Origin: an uncultured Bacteroidia bacterium | Lineage (GTDB): Bacteria; Bacteroidota; Bacteroidia; Bacteroidales; UBA932 | Direction of reading: 5' to 3' | DNA: 64,000 bases | NCBI GenBank assembly: GCA_902785785.1 | Contig: CADAAA010000010.1 | Coordinates: 1-64,000, forward strand | Part shown: positions 8,149 to 16,361 of the stretch, in pieces | Layout: the number at the start of each line of letters is the position of its first letter | How positions within the stretch are numbered: the stretch's first letter is position 1 | Position numbers and translations under genes: made by a program | Notes under the pieces: model-generated | The model's database searches: none | The model's input: only the letters and a program-made list of their open reading frames with translations | What the model was told of the DNA's origin: nothing

Positions 8149-9462
8149 ATGTCAGGAATCAACAAGGTATTCAAGTTCGGAGGAGCGTCCGTGAAGGATG
8201 CCGCCGCAGTCCGCAACCTTGCGGATATCGTCTCGTCAAGGGTGGGTGAAAACATCCTGCTCGTAGTTTCCGCAATGGGCAAGACGACCAACCTTTTGGA
8301 GAAGATACTGGCCGAGTACCGCCGTTGCAACGGCTCTCCCGATCCCGGGACTATCCAGCCGCTGATAGAGTATCATAAAGGCATCATGTCCGGGCTTTTT
8401 CCGGACCTCTTCCATCCTGTGTACGAGACAGTTTCGCATCTCGTCGAAGAGTTGCGCTCACATCTGGAAGATCCGGAGCCGGACTATGACCGGCACTATG
8501 ACCGTACGGTGTGTTTCGGCGAGCTTATCTCCACTACCATAGTCAGCGCTTATCTTGAGAGCAGGGGTATACCTTCGACATGGCTGGATGCACGGGACTA
8601 TGTCATCACGGACCGCGTTTTCCGCGCCGCCGGAGTGGATTGGGATGAGACCGCGCGGCGGATAAAACCGCTGAACGCGGCATATAAACCGGGGGGAGTG
8701 TTCGTTGTCCAGGGCTTTATCGGAGGCACTGCCGACGGGATCGATTCCACCACCCTTGGAAGGGAGGGCTCTGACTATACCGCGGCCATCTTCGCCAACT
8801 GCCTGGATGCGGAGGAAGTAACTATCTGGAAGGATGTCAGCGGACTTCTCAATGCCGATCCCAAGCGTTTCAGCGATACGGTGAAGATTCCCAGGATCTC
8901 CTATTCCGAAGCCATCGAGCTGGCTTTCTACGGGGCTACCATCATTCACCCCAAGACCATCAAACCGTTGCAGAACAAGAACATACGCCTGAAGGTGCAG
9001 TCTTTTCTCGACCCTTCGTCCGATCCTACCGTCATCGACGGCAGCGAGGATGCGCGCTCATCATCACGCGAGACGTCTGTCCCTTCGTATATCGTGAAGG
9101 ACCGCCAGGTACTGGTCTCCATCTCGCCGCGGGATTATTCGTTCATGAACGAGCACAATCTCCAGATAGTTTTCGCCACCTGCGACGAACTGCATATCCA
9201 TGCCAACATGATGCAGACTTCCGCGCTCATGCTCTCCATCTGTTTCGATTATGATGAGGCAAAACTCAAGGGGCTGCTTTCACGTTTGTCAGACCGTTTC
9301 AGCGTGAAATACAATGTCGGTCTGCAACTCTTTACCGTCAGGCACTACCGTGCCGAAGGGCCGACTCCTGTCGAGGAGGCGTTCCTCCGCTGCAAGAACA
9401 TTATAGTCAAGCAGGGTAGCCGCAGTACGCTCCAGTATGTCTTGGAGCCGCTTCTGATCTAG
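8149..9462 (+). CDS. lysC: Aspartate kinase
   Basis: Phosphorylates aspartate, the first step towards lysine, threonine and methionine. Residues 5-12 are the kinase signature KFGGASVK; TTLGREGSDYTAA and WKDVSGLLNADPK are the aspartate- and ATP-binding segments. ACT-like regulatory domains follow from about residue 300. At 437 residues it is a monofunctional enzyme without homoserine dehydrogenase. The start at 8149 is chosen over an upstream in-frame ATG at 8077 because that one precedes the promoter. Its stop overlaps the convergent gene by 4 nt. Confidence 0.93.
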   Translation: MSGINKVFKFGGASVKDAAAVRNLADIVSSRVGENILLVVSAMGKTTNLLEKILAEYRRCNGSPDPGTIQPLIEYHKGIMSGLFPDLFHPVYETVSHLVEELRSHLEDPEPDYDRHYDRTVCFGELISTTIVSAYLESRGIPSTWLDARDYVITDRVFRAAGVDWDETARRIKPLNAAYKPGGVFVVQGFIGGTADGIDSTTLGREGSDYTAAIFANCLDAEEVTIWKDVSGLLNADPKRFSDTVKIPRISYSEAIELAFYGATIIHPKTIKPLQNKNIRLKVQSFLDPSSDPTVIDGSEDARSSSRETSVPSYIVKDRQVLVSISPRDYSFMNEHNLQIVFATCDELHIHANMMQTSALMLSICFDYDEAKLKGLLSRLSDRFSVKYNVGLQLFTVRHYRAEGPTPVEEAFLRCKNIIVKQGSRSTLQYVLEPLLI

Positions 9463-10751
9463 TTCCCGACCGTGAGGTTGATACCGGCCTTGAGCGAGAG
9501 GTTGAAGGGGTTCTCTGTATTGTAGGTCGGAAGTTCCGTCTTGGTGAACCAATAGGAAAGCTCGGGGGCGAGGAATATGCCCACGTGCGGGGTAAAGTCG
9601 TATTGGAAGGCTGCGCTTCCGACTGCAGCCAGTTGGATGCCAGGCTCCTTGAATCTCTGCCCGTCGCGTAATGCCAGGATGCACTTTTCCGCTTTCGCGC
9701 CCGCGCTGAAAGACAGCGAAGTGCGACGCGACATGCCCATACGCCAGCCCGCTTTGACCGGTATGCCCACGAAATGCAGGGACTGGTCCGAAACAGTATG
9801 GGAAGTGGAATGCAGGTACGAATAGTAAAGCCCGCTCTCCAGGAACAAATGGTCGTTCAGGGGCAATGACAATGCGACACCGGCGCTGACCGGTCTTGAA
9901 TGGTTCATGTCCGGTCCGGGATTGTTGGTATAGTATTGGAAATGATTGGACTCCAGCGGAGTTTCGGGATTGTACGAGATGCCGCTGTCCGCGCTGACGA
10001 ATCCTGTGCTGGAACCTAAGGATGCGCCCTTCTTTTCGTTGTTGCTGACGGCGTAATTACCCTGCATGACAGGTAGATCATTGGAAATGAGGGCGTTTGT
10101 GGAAACCATGCCCGCAGCATAGACTGCGGCAGTCAGGCGACGGCCCGGCTTGCGCTTCTTTTCTTCCACATTCAGGTAGTCCTCCAGGCTCATCGCCTTT
10201 TCATCCGCGTCAACGTGCTTTTCCGTCGCAGTCATAGAACTCACAGTACCGGAATCTGTTTTTGTTACGGCGGCAACCGCCGGCTGAGTATATTCTTCTA
10301 CTTTAGGCTGAACGTTTGTGACTTCAACAGACCCAGCGTTAGAGGGGACCTCTTCGATCAGGATGGGAGCTTCCACCATTTTTATCGTCGCGGCGGATCT
10401 CTTTGGAGCGACGCTTTGGGTTTCCGTAGCGGCAGCCGGTTCGGTGACGGCATCCTGCTCCGCGATGACTCTCTGCTCGGCCATGGGCGCAGCTGTGGTC
10501 GGGACGACCTCTATGCGGCCGGCATCCTCCCGGGTCCCTGCGGGACGCAGGAAGAGGATGCCGGCGAGGGCGGCGGCAGCCGCGGCGCCGATGGCGCCGC
10601 CCCAGGCGAGCCGCCGCACTTTGCGCGGCGCGCCCGCCTGCGGCACCGCCGCACCGATCCGCCCCCAGAGCGCATCGGACGGCGTCAGCTCCCGGCCCTC
10701 CAGCCGTTCGCGGACAGCACCGGTCCAGTCGTTATGCTTGTTGTTATCCAT
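9459..10751 (-). CDS. Anti-sigma-like / outer-membrane barrel fusion (dual membrane-spanning type), copy 1
   Basis: 430 residues in four parts: a cytoplasmic stretch of about 45 residues ending in LTPSDALWGRIGAAV; one transmembrane helix (about 48-68); a long Pro/Glu/Ala/Thr-rich, probably disordered linker (70-190); and a C-terminal region with alternating beta strands and aromatic girdles typical of an 8-strand outer-membrane barrel (about 200-430). It overlaps the ECF sigma gene by 8 nt. I infer that the N-terminus binds the sigma factor while the barrel senses the outer membrane. Proteins of this build are known in Bacteroides thetaiotaomicron as dual membrane-spanning anti-sigma factors. 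Two relatives lie in this window, sharing a C-terminal NTEN/RTEN block. Confidence 0.75.
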   Translation of the reverse strand: MDNNKHNDWTGAVRERLEGRELTPSDALWGRIGAAVPQAGAPRKVRRLAWGGAIGAAAAAALAGILFLRPAGTREDAGRIEVVPTTAAPMAEQRVIAEQDAVTEPAAATETQSVAPKRSAATIKMVEAPILIEEVPSNAGSVEVTNVQPKVEEYTQPAVAAVTKTDSGTVSSMTATEKHVDADEKAMSLEDYLNVEEKKRKPGRRLTAAVYAAGMVSTNALISNDLPVMQGNYAVSNNEKKGASLGSSTGFVSADSGISYNPETPLESNHFQYYTNNPGPDMNHSRPVSAGVALSLPLNDHLFLESGLYYSYLHSTSHTVSDQSLHFVGIPVKAGWRMGMSRRTSLSFSAGAKAEKCILALRDGQRFKEPGIQLAAVGSAAFQYDFTPHVGIFLAPELSYWFTKTELPTYNTENPFNLSLKAGINLTVGN

Positions 10752-11292
10752 TGTTCCTTATATATTCCTTGATCTTTCCTGCCAGCAGGGCCCTGGCCCT
10801 GAAATATTGTGAAGAGGATGTTTTTTCCTTGATTCCAAGCATTTTGCCTATCTCCCGATGGGAGTATCCGTCGATGGCGAAAAGGTTGAAAACCGTCCTG
10901 TATCCGTCCGGCAGGTCTTCGACCATCCCCGCCAGGACATCCTCCGGGACGACGGCCACTTCATCCTCATCCACCTCCGCGGATGTACGCGTTTCTTCGA
11001 TAGGAACAGTCCCGTTCCTTTTCTCCTTTCTCAACCAGTCCAGGGATTGGTTGATCACCACCCTCCGTATCCAGGCGTACAGCGATCCCTCTCCGCGATA
11101 GCGGAATGACGAAATGGATGAGAATACTTTGATGAAGGCTTCCTGGAGTACGTCTTCGGCAGCTTCCTGGGATCCGGTGTAGCGCGTACTTAGGGCAAGG
11201 AGCCGTCCTGCACAGCTGTCATACAGCTCCCTGCAGGCCGGCTTCTCTCCTCTTGCACATCGCTCGGAAAGCTGCCGTTCGTCGTACATCAA
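10744..11292 (-). CDS. ECF RNA polymerase sigma factor (partner of barrel copy 1)
   Basis: Sigma-70 family, extracytoplasmic-function group, 182 residues. Region 2 is seen in GSQEAAEDVLQEAFIKVFSS and YAWIRRVVINQSLDW; region 4 in GYSHREIGKMLGIKEKTSSS, the helix-turn-helix that reads the -35 element. The start codon overlaps the serpin stop by 4 nt (ATGA) and its end overlaps the barrel gene by 8 nt, so four genes form one leftward operon. It probably directs transcription of its own operon when released from the anti-sigma protein. Confidence 0.92.
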   Translation of the reverse strand: MMYDERQLSERCARGEKPACRELYDSCAGRLLALSTRYTGSQEAAEDVLQEAFIKVFSSISSFRYRGEGSLYAWIRRVVINQSLDWLRKEKRNGTVPIEETRTSAEVDEDEVAVVPEDVLAGMVEDLPDGYRTVFNLFAIDGYSHREIGKMLGIKEKTSSSQYFRARALLAGKIKEYIRNNG

Positions 11293-12494
11293 CTGACTTT
11301 CTGCCCTATGAACAACACCGCTCCGGTGCTGTTTTCCTGAATGACGAATATGAACGGCCTGTCCGCGATGAACATGACTATGTCCTGCGGATTGCCGTCA
11401 ATCGCATTTTTATACATTCCGACTATGGTAACAGCCGCGGCCTCTGTACCACTCTCATTGACATCAATGAAGGTTTTCTGCTTTACGAATCCGATGTACA
11501 GTCCATCGCTCATCTTGGAGAAATCGGCTTTTGCACAGTCAAAAGCGTCCTCCATCCCCAGCGCGACCAGGACTTTGTCAAGGTCGCTCTGGTACTCGAA
11601 AGAGAATTTCGGCATCTTCAGGAATACGTCCTTAGAGGTGAGCTTGCCATTCAGCTTGTCCAGGATTCCGGCGTCGAAACGCTTTACCGCCTTGCCGAAA
11701 TCCTCCTTTTCGTCGGGCAGGATAACCTTCATGCTGAAAGCTCCGTTGCCGTAAGGGAGATCCACCATCCTGAAACCGTCGTACTCTCCGTAGGAAAGCT
11801 CCGTGGAAAGCTGCATCATCTCCATCCCCGTAGTCTTGCCCGAGATGGTTGTGAACCGATCCTTGAACACCTCCGGGAACGTATACTTCCACGACCCGTT
11901 GAAATACAAGGCATTCATGAGAGCCATCACCAGCTCGGGATCCGGCTCTTCGAGTATGCTGGTTATCTTGCCATGAGTCTTGTCAGAACACCATTTGTTG
12001 ACCTTATCTATCGTGGCCTGTGATGAGAAATCCGCAGGATATACCTCGGATGCATAATACTTCTTGCAGTCGTCGATGAATCCCTGCTTTACCTTTATCT
12101 TGTCATCTATCCATATGGAATTGGCAATCTCGAAGGCCGTACCGGGATCGACCGTCAGCAAGGCATCTATCATCTTACGGTAATACCTGTTTACATCGTC
12201 CGTCGAGAATTTGTCAAACCCCAGGACCTTGGTCATCTGCGATGCGGTCTCACCTGCAGCTCCGGTGGCTGTCATCGACAGCGCCAGGGAGGCGCTCAGG
12301 GGCGAGAACAATACCTGATCCTCCTTGTAGAGTTCGTGGAATACGTTGAAACCGAAGTCGTTGGCGGAAGCGTTGATGCCTTCCTCCGCCTTGGTCAGTG
12401 GAATGGCGCCTTCCGAATACTCAGGATCGTTTTTCCCGCAAGATGCAGCGACAAGAACGAGTGCCGAAAAGGCAAACAAAAACCCCCTTTTCAT
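11289..12494 (-). CDS. Serpin (serine protease inhibitor), lipoprotein, copy 1
   Basis: Suicide inhibitor of proteases, probably tethered to the outer membrane through a lipobox (VAASC, Cys near residue 19). The protein of 401 residues carries the whole serpin fold: NSIWIDDKIKV, the breach-region segment FIDVNESGTEAAAVT, which is the hinge of the reactive loop, and DRPFIFVIQENSTGAVLFIG near the end. Counting from the hinge glycine as P15, the scissile bond falls around residues Y-K-N-A, so the target protease class is uncertain. It is 9 nt downstream of a second serpin and directly coupled to the sigma factor gene. Confidence 0.93.
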   Translation of the reverse strand: MKRGFLFAFSALVLVAASCGKNDPEYSEGAIPLTKAEEGINASANDFGFNVFHELYKEDQVLFSPLSASLALSMTATGAAGETASQMTKVLGFDKFSTDDVNRYYRKMIDALLTVDPGTAFEIANSIWIDDKIKVKQGFIDDCKKYYASEVYPADFSSQATIDKVNKWCSDKTHGKITSILEEPDPELVMALMNALYFNGSWKYTFPEVFKDRFTTISGKTTGMEMMQLSTELSYGEYDGFRMVDLPYGNGAFSMKVILPDEKEDFGKAVKRFDAGILDKLNGKLTSKDVFLKMPKFSFEYQSDLDKVLVALGMEDAFDCAKADFSKMSDGLYIGFVKQKTFIDVNESGTEAAAVTIVGMYKNAIDGNPQDIVMFIADRPFIFVIQENSTGAVLFIGQKVS

Positions 12495-12503
12495 AACAAT
12501 CTT

Positions 12504-13742
12504 CTATTTAACTTTCTGTCCCATAAACAATACCGCTCCCGTACTTATTTCACGTATGACGAACAGGAAAGGACGGTCGACGAAGAAATCCACCGTCGGT
12601 GGCTCTTCCGGTCTGTATGCCGTTGTCACGAATCCTATGAATGTGACAGCTGCGGCTTCGGTACCCTTTTCGTTTACATCTATGAAGGTCTTCTGCTTGA
12701 CCATGGATATCATCAATGGCTTTTCCGCCATAGCGGAGAAATCTGCATCAGAACCATTGAACGCAGCCTTAATGCCTAGTGCCAGGAGTGCATCATTCAA
12801 CATCGTGGTGTAGTCAAAGGTGAATTTCGGCAGCTTGAGGTTCACCTTGGCGGGTCTGGAACTTGCCGCAAGTGCCATAAAGGTAGAGGCATCAAAGCGT
12901 GCCACCGCCTTTGCAAAGTCCTCATCCTTCGGGGGAAGGATGACGTCCATGGTGAAAGCGCCGTTGCCGTATGGCAGGCTTACCATGCCGTAACCGTCGT
13001 ATTCAGCATAAGACTCGCGCTGGGCGGTCATCATTTCGACCTTGGACTTGCTCCCGGACAACGTGGTGAAATCCTCCTTTTTGACCTTTTCGTCGAAATC
13101 GAAAGCCCAGGTCCCCTTGAAATACAATGCGTTGATGAGCGCCATTACCAAATCAGGGTCAGGACCGTCCAAGATGGTAGGGATCTTGCCGTGAGTCTTG
13201 TCCGAGCACCATTTGTTGATCCTATCTACCGTTGCCTGCTCCGAAAAGTCTGCAGGATACACTTCCGATGAAAAATACTTCTTGGTGACGTCGGTGAAGG
13301 ATTTCTTTATGCCGATGCTCTCGTTGGCCCAGATGGAGTTGGCGACCTCGAAGGTGGTCTTGGGATCGGCTTCGAGAAGCGCCGAGATCATCTTCTGGTA
13401 GTAGGAATTCATATCGTCCTTGGCCTGGCCTGCAAAGCCCAGAGTCGAAAGCATCTCTTCCGCAGTCTTGCCCTCGGCTCCGTTTGTCGCCATTGAAAGG
13501 GCGAGGGACAGGCTCAGGGGCGAGATGAGGATATTGTTTCCTGCGTAAATCTTGTGATAGACATCGAATCCGAACTGGTTGGAGGCGGTGTTGATCTCCC
13601 GTTCGGCCTTTGTGAGGGTTATGGGTTCAAAAGGCTTGTCCGGAACATCGTTGCCCGGGTCGTCTGGATTCTGCTTGTTGCATGCACAAAGGGTTCCGAT
13701 GGCAAGCAAACAGACTGCGATGAAACTGACGGTCTTCTTCAT
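12504..13742 (-). CDS. Serpin (serine protease inhibitor), lipoprotein, copy 2
   Basis: Paralogue of the downstream serpin, 412 residues, with its own lipobox (LCAC, Cys near residue 21). The hinge FIDVNEKGTEAAAVT is intact, so it should be inhibitory, and DRPFLFVIREISTGAVLFMG closes the fold. The reactive loop after the hinge differs from copy 1 (FIGFVTTAYRPEEPP versus IVGMYKNAIDGNPQ), so the two probably inhibit different proteases. It is first in the four-gene operon and has a good promoter about 37 nt upstream. Confidence 0.93.
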   Translation of the reverse strand: MKKTVSFIAVCLLAIGTLCACNKQNPDDPGNDVPDKPFEPITLTKAEREINTASNQFGFDVYHKIYAGNNILISPLSLSLALSMATNGAEGKTAEEMLSTLGFAGQAKDDMNSYYQKMISALLEADPKTTFEVANSIWANESIGIKKSFTDVTKKYFSSEVYPADFSEQATVDRINKWCSDKTHGKIPTILDGPDPDLVMALINALYFKGTWAFDFDEKVKKEDFTTLSGSKSKVEMMTAQRESYAEYDGYGMVSLPYGNGAFTMDVILPPKDEDFAKAVARFDASTFMALAASSRPAKVNLKLPKFTFDYTTMLNDALLALGIKAAFNGSDADFSAMAEKPLMISMVKQKTFIDVNEKGTEAAAVTFIGFVTTAYRPEEPPTVDFFVDRPFLFVIREISTGAVLFMGQKVK

Positions 13743-13778
13743 ATCAAAATGCGTTTTGACCTCTAAACGGACTGTTCA

Positions 13779-13809
13779 CAAAAATACTGCATCGGAACGA
13801 ATAAAAAAA
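13779..13809 (-). promoter_or_regulatory. Promoter of the serpin-sigma operon
   Basis: On the minus strand, TTTT at 13809-13806, a 19-nt spacer, and TATTTTTG at 13786-13779 match the housekeeping consensus well. The leader to the serpin ATG (13742) is about 30 nt. The -33 box touches the terminator of the gene upstream. Confidence 0.6.
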
Positions 13810-13835
13810 GTCCGCGGCAGCCAGCCGCGGACTTT
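13803..13835 (-). terminator. Intrinsic terminator after the first GH43-like gene
   Basis: AAAGTCCGCGGC (13807-13818) is the reverse complement of GCCGCGGACTTT (13824-13835). Read leftwards, the 12-bp stem is followed by a T-run (TTTTTTTAT), so it ends the leftward GH43-like transcript. Confidence 0.88.
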
Positions 13836-13855
13836 CAGTCATATTACAGTAAGTC

Positions 13856-15313
13856 TTACTTCAGTGCGTTGAAGTGCTTGAGGTTCCACTTGCAGTTGTC
13901 GCTGTTGAAGTTGAACTTCGCGAGGGACGGGGTGCTGTCGGCAACGGAGACAAGGCAGAGAGCCTCATCGCATCCGGGAACAGCCTTAGGCATGATCCTG
14001 TAGGTACCATCGGTGAGCTGGTCGACACGCCAGAGCTGGGCGTCGGAGCCGTTGAAAGCGGCGCTCTCGAGCTCGCAGTCAGCAGTAGCGGTCAGAGCCC
14101 TGTCGGTACCCTCGATGACGATCTTGAAGTAAGGACCGCCAAGGTAGCCTCCGGCCTCAGGGACAGCTACGAAGGACCACCTCTGGTGAGGACGGTTCAT
14201 GTAGTCGCTGATGCGGATCTCTGTCTTCTCGGGCCAGCCTTCGCAGACCTCCTCGAGCTTCTGGTTCTCGATGACGACGTTGGGCTGGTCGCCTCCGCGG
14301 CCGAAGCCTCTCATGCCGCCTGCGGCGCGGACGAAGTCGACAGCAAGCTCAAGGGCATAGCCCCTGCGGACGGACTCGATCTCATAGGTGCCTTCGGCTA
14401 CGAGCTCGCCGACCTCCGGCCAGTCGTTCTTCCAGAGGAGAGGACGGATGGCGAGAGTGCTGCGGCCGCTGAGGTCGAGGTCAGCCTCCCAGTGGAAGGA
14501 AGCCTTCTCGACACCTTCGTCAACGACATAGCGTCCGAAGTGGCCGGCGCCGAAACGCCTTTCTTCGGCTGCAGCGACCATCTTGCCGCCACCTTCGATC
14601 ATGGTGCGGCCGACATTGTCGATGAACGGTCCGTTAGGGTTCCTGGAACGGCCGCAGATGATATTGTAGGTAGCATTCACACCGTCGCAGCAGGTGCCGT
14701 GGGTGCCAAGCAGATAGTACCAGCCGTTGTTGTACATCATGACGGAAGCCTCGCAGTCGATGGCCACATCGATGGCTTCGTTGCCCGCAAGGCGATGTCC
14801 GGTCTTGGGATCGAGCTCGACCTGGCGGATGAATCCGAAGTAAGTGCCGTAGGTGCAGAAGAGACGTCCGGTGCTGGGGTCGAGGAGGAAGCCGATGTCG
14901 ATGGCGTCGCAGTCCTCGTCAACGAGGGATGCGGCGACTTCGACCGCCTCGGAATATTCGAAGTCCGGGGACTCCGGGTCAAGGGTCTTGTTCCACATGG
15001 TCAGGATGCGGCCTGCGTGGCCACCGCCGAGACCACCGCCAGTGGCGCTGTAGCCGACGAGGTAACGGTCGCCGATCTTGACTGCATCAGGGGCGGCGCC
15101 GCCACCGGGGCGGACTGCTCCGCTGTGCCAGCTCCAGCCGTCCTCGGAAATGAGGCCGCCGCCACCGGTACCGAAAGTGTAATATTTGCCGTCACACTCC
15201 ATGATGGTGGAAGGGTCGTGGATGAAAGGAGCACCGACCTGTGCAATGGCGGTCTTGGAAGCGAAGAGGGATACGAGGGCAACGGCCCCCAGAAGTGCTA
15301 TCCTTGATTTCAT
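13856..15313 (-). CDS. Secreted GH43-like glycosidase with C-terminal beta-trefoil-like domain, copy 1
   Basis: 485 residues with a cleavable signal (ending near TAIAQ). The first 300 residues resemble five-blade propeller enzymes of GH43 and related arabinanase families: an early FIHDPSTIMECDGKYYTFGT with the characteristic Asp, the glycine-rich WHSGAVRPGGGAAPD, and DEDCDAIDIGFLLDP. The last 150 residues (ALTATADCELESAAF, AQLWRVDQLTDGTYRI) look like a ricin-type carbohydrate-binding fold. A close paralogue lies at 26.7-28.2 kb. Its partner gene is 22 nt upstream. Exact substrate unknown; arabinan or related plant glycans are plausible. Confidence 0.8.
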   Translation of the reverse strand: MKSRIALLGAVALVSLFASKTAIAQVGAPFIHDPSTIMECDGKYYTFGTGGGGLISEDGWSWHSGAVRPGGGAAPDAVKIGDRYLVGYSATGGGLGGGHAGRILTMWNKTLDPESPDFEYSEAVEVAASLVDEDCDAIDIGFLLDPSTGRLFCTYGTYFGFIRQVELDPKTGHRLAGNEAIDVAIDCEASVMMYNNGWYYLLGTHGTCCDGVNATYNIICGRSRNPNGPFIDNVGRTMIEGGGKMVAAAEERRFGAGHFGRYVVDEGVEKASFHWEADLDLSGRSTLAIRPLLWKNDWPEVGELVAEGTYEIESVRRGYALELAVDFVRAAGGMRGFGRGGDQPNVVIENQKLEEVCEGWPEKTEIRISDYMNRPHQRWSFVAVPEAGGYLGGPYFKIVIEGTDRALTATADCELESAAFNGSDAQLWRVDQLTDGTYRIMPKAVPGCDEALCLVSVADSTPSLAKFNFNSDNCKWNLKHFNALK

Positions 15314-15335
15314 GGTAGAATGTCTTTTAGGGGTT

Positions 15336-16127
15336 TTACTTGCTGTAGATCTTGAGGTTCCTGACGGGCTTGCCGTTCTCGTCGATGAAGCGGACGCAGA
15401 AGTCGCTCATGCCGGGGCCGTTGATGACGGATCCGCGGATGATGTTGCGGCCCTTCTTGAGGGTAAGGCGCTTGGACATGCAGTCATCCACGACCATACG
15501 GCGGTCGCCGGAGAGGATGACGGCCTCTTCGCCGTTGAGCCACCACATGGAGGCGGAGTTGGAACCGACGGCCATGCGGACATTCTCGATATCCTCGTCG
15601 CACTCGACGACGGTGTAAGCCTCGAAGATGGCGCCGTAACGCTCCTTGTCAAGCCCGGTAGCGAAGCGGAAAAGCTTCACGTTGAAGAGCTTGCTGTCGA
15701 GGGCGTACCAGGTGAGGGTAGCCTTTTCGAAAACGGGCTCCTGGGGTCCGGTCGGCATCTGCGGGCGGCCTGCAGTGAGGTTGACAGGGGCCTGCTTCTC
15801 AACCATGACCTTCACCTTCTGTCCGTCCTTGGGGAGGGTGGTGAACATGCCCTCATAAGGCTCTTTTGCGAAAGCATCACGGATATAGCTGTCCGTGAAG
15901 ACGGTGTTGGAACGGTTGGGTTTGCTGATCGGCTCGAGGAGCAGCCACCTTCTGATGAATCCCTTGGAGTCGGGAGTGGCAGCCTCGTCGGTTGCAACGG
16001 TGAAATACCCGGAAAGGGCCTCACCGACGTCGATCTTCTTTGATTTCTTCTGACCGGATGCCGCTGCACAGGACAGCAGGACCAAGGCCGAAACGAGCGC
16101 GATGCGCAAGATGAGTGATTTTTTCAT
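15336..16127 (-). CDS. Secreted protein of unknown function paired with the GH43-like gene, copy 1
   Basis: 263 residues with an N-terminal export signal (hydrophobic to about residue 25; the Cys in LLSC could also be a lipidation site). I do not recognise a named family. The C-terminal third contains ASMWWLNGEEAVILSG and LKKGRNIIRGSVINGPG, which resembles the jelly-roll galactose-binding-like modules where a G-N-I/V core precedes a V-x-N turn. A paralogue sits beside the second GH43-like gene, so the two families travel together; a role in binding or processing the same glycan is inferred only from that. Confidence 0.7.
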   Translation of the reverse strand: MKKSLILRIALVSALVLLSCAAASGQKKSKKIDVGEALSGYFTVATDEAATPDSKGFIRRWLLLEPISKPNRSNTVFTDSYIRDAFAKEPYEGMFTTLPKDGQKVKVMVEKQAPVNLTAGRPQMPTGPQEPVFEKATLTWYALDSKLFNVKLFRFATGLDKERYGAIFEAYTVVECDEDIENVRMAVGSNSASMWWLNGEEAVILSGDRRMVVDDCMSKRLTLKKGRNIIRGSVINGPGMSDFCVRFIDENGKPVRNLKIYSK

Positions 16128-16168
16128 GTCGGTATCGTTTCGATGTTATTAAGTTGATTCTATCTACG

Positions 16169-16176
16169 CAAAAATA
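16169..16176 (-). promoter_or_regulatory. -7 element for the first GH43-like operon
   Basis: Minus-strand TATTTTTG at 16176-16169 matches TAnnTTTG. The -33 match is poor. It lies about 42 nt upstream of the partner gene ATG at 16127. The rest of the gap to 16362 is AT-rich, with no ORF and no other clear site. Confidence 0.45.
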
Positions 16177-16361
16177 GGCAGAAAACGCACAAGACGCATA
16201 AAAAATCGTGTCAATTCCGTCAAAAAGTGGTTCACGACATGTGAATCCGGCAGTTTTTACTGGGAAAACATACAAAAACCCATTTTTCTTTGACAAAAAC
16301 ATCTTTTGATAGGATAAAGATGATTTTGCGGTGCATCTTAGCGGAAAACTATTGTTCCGCC

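Noticed and set aside
13874-15307. 477-codon plus-strand ORF opposite the first GH43-like gene
   Set aside because: Shadow of a GC-rich gene; the minus strand has the signal peptide, glycosidase motifs, operon partner and terminator.
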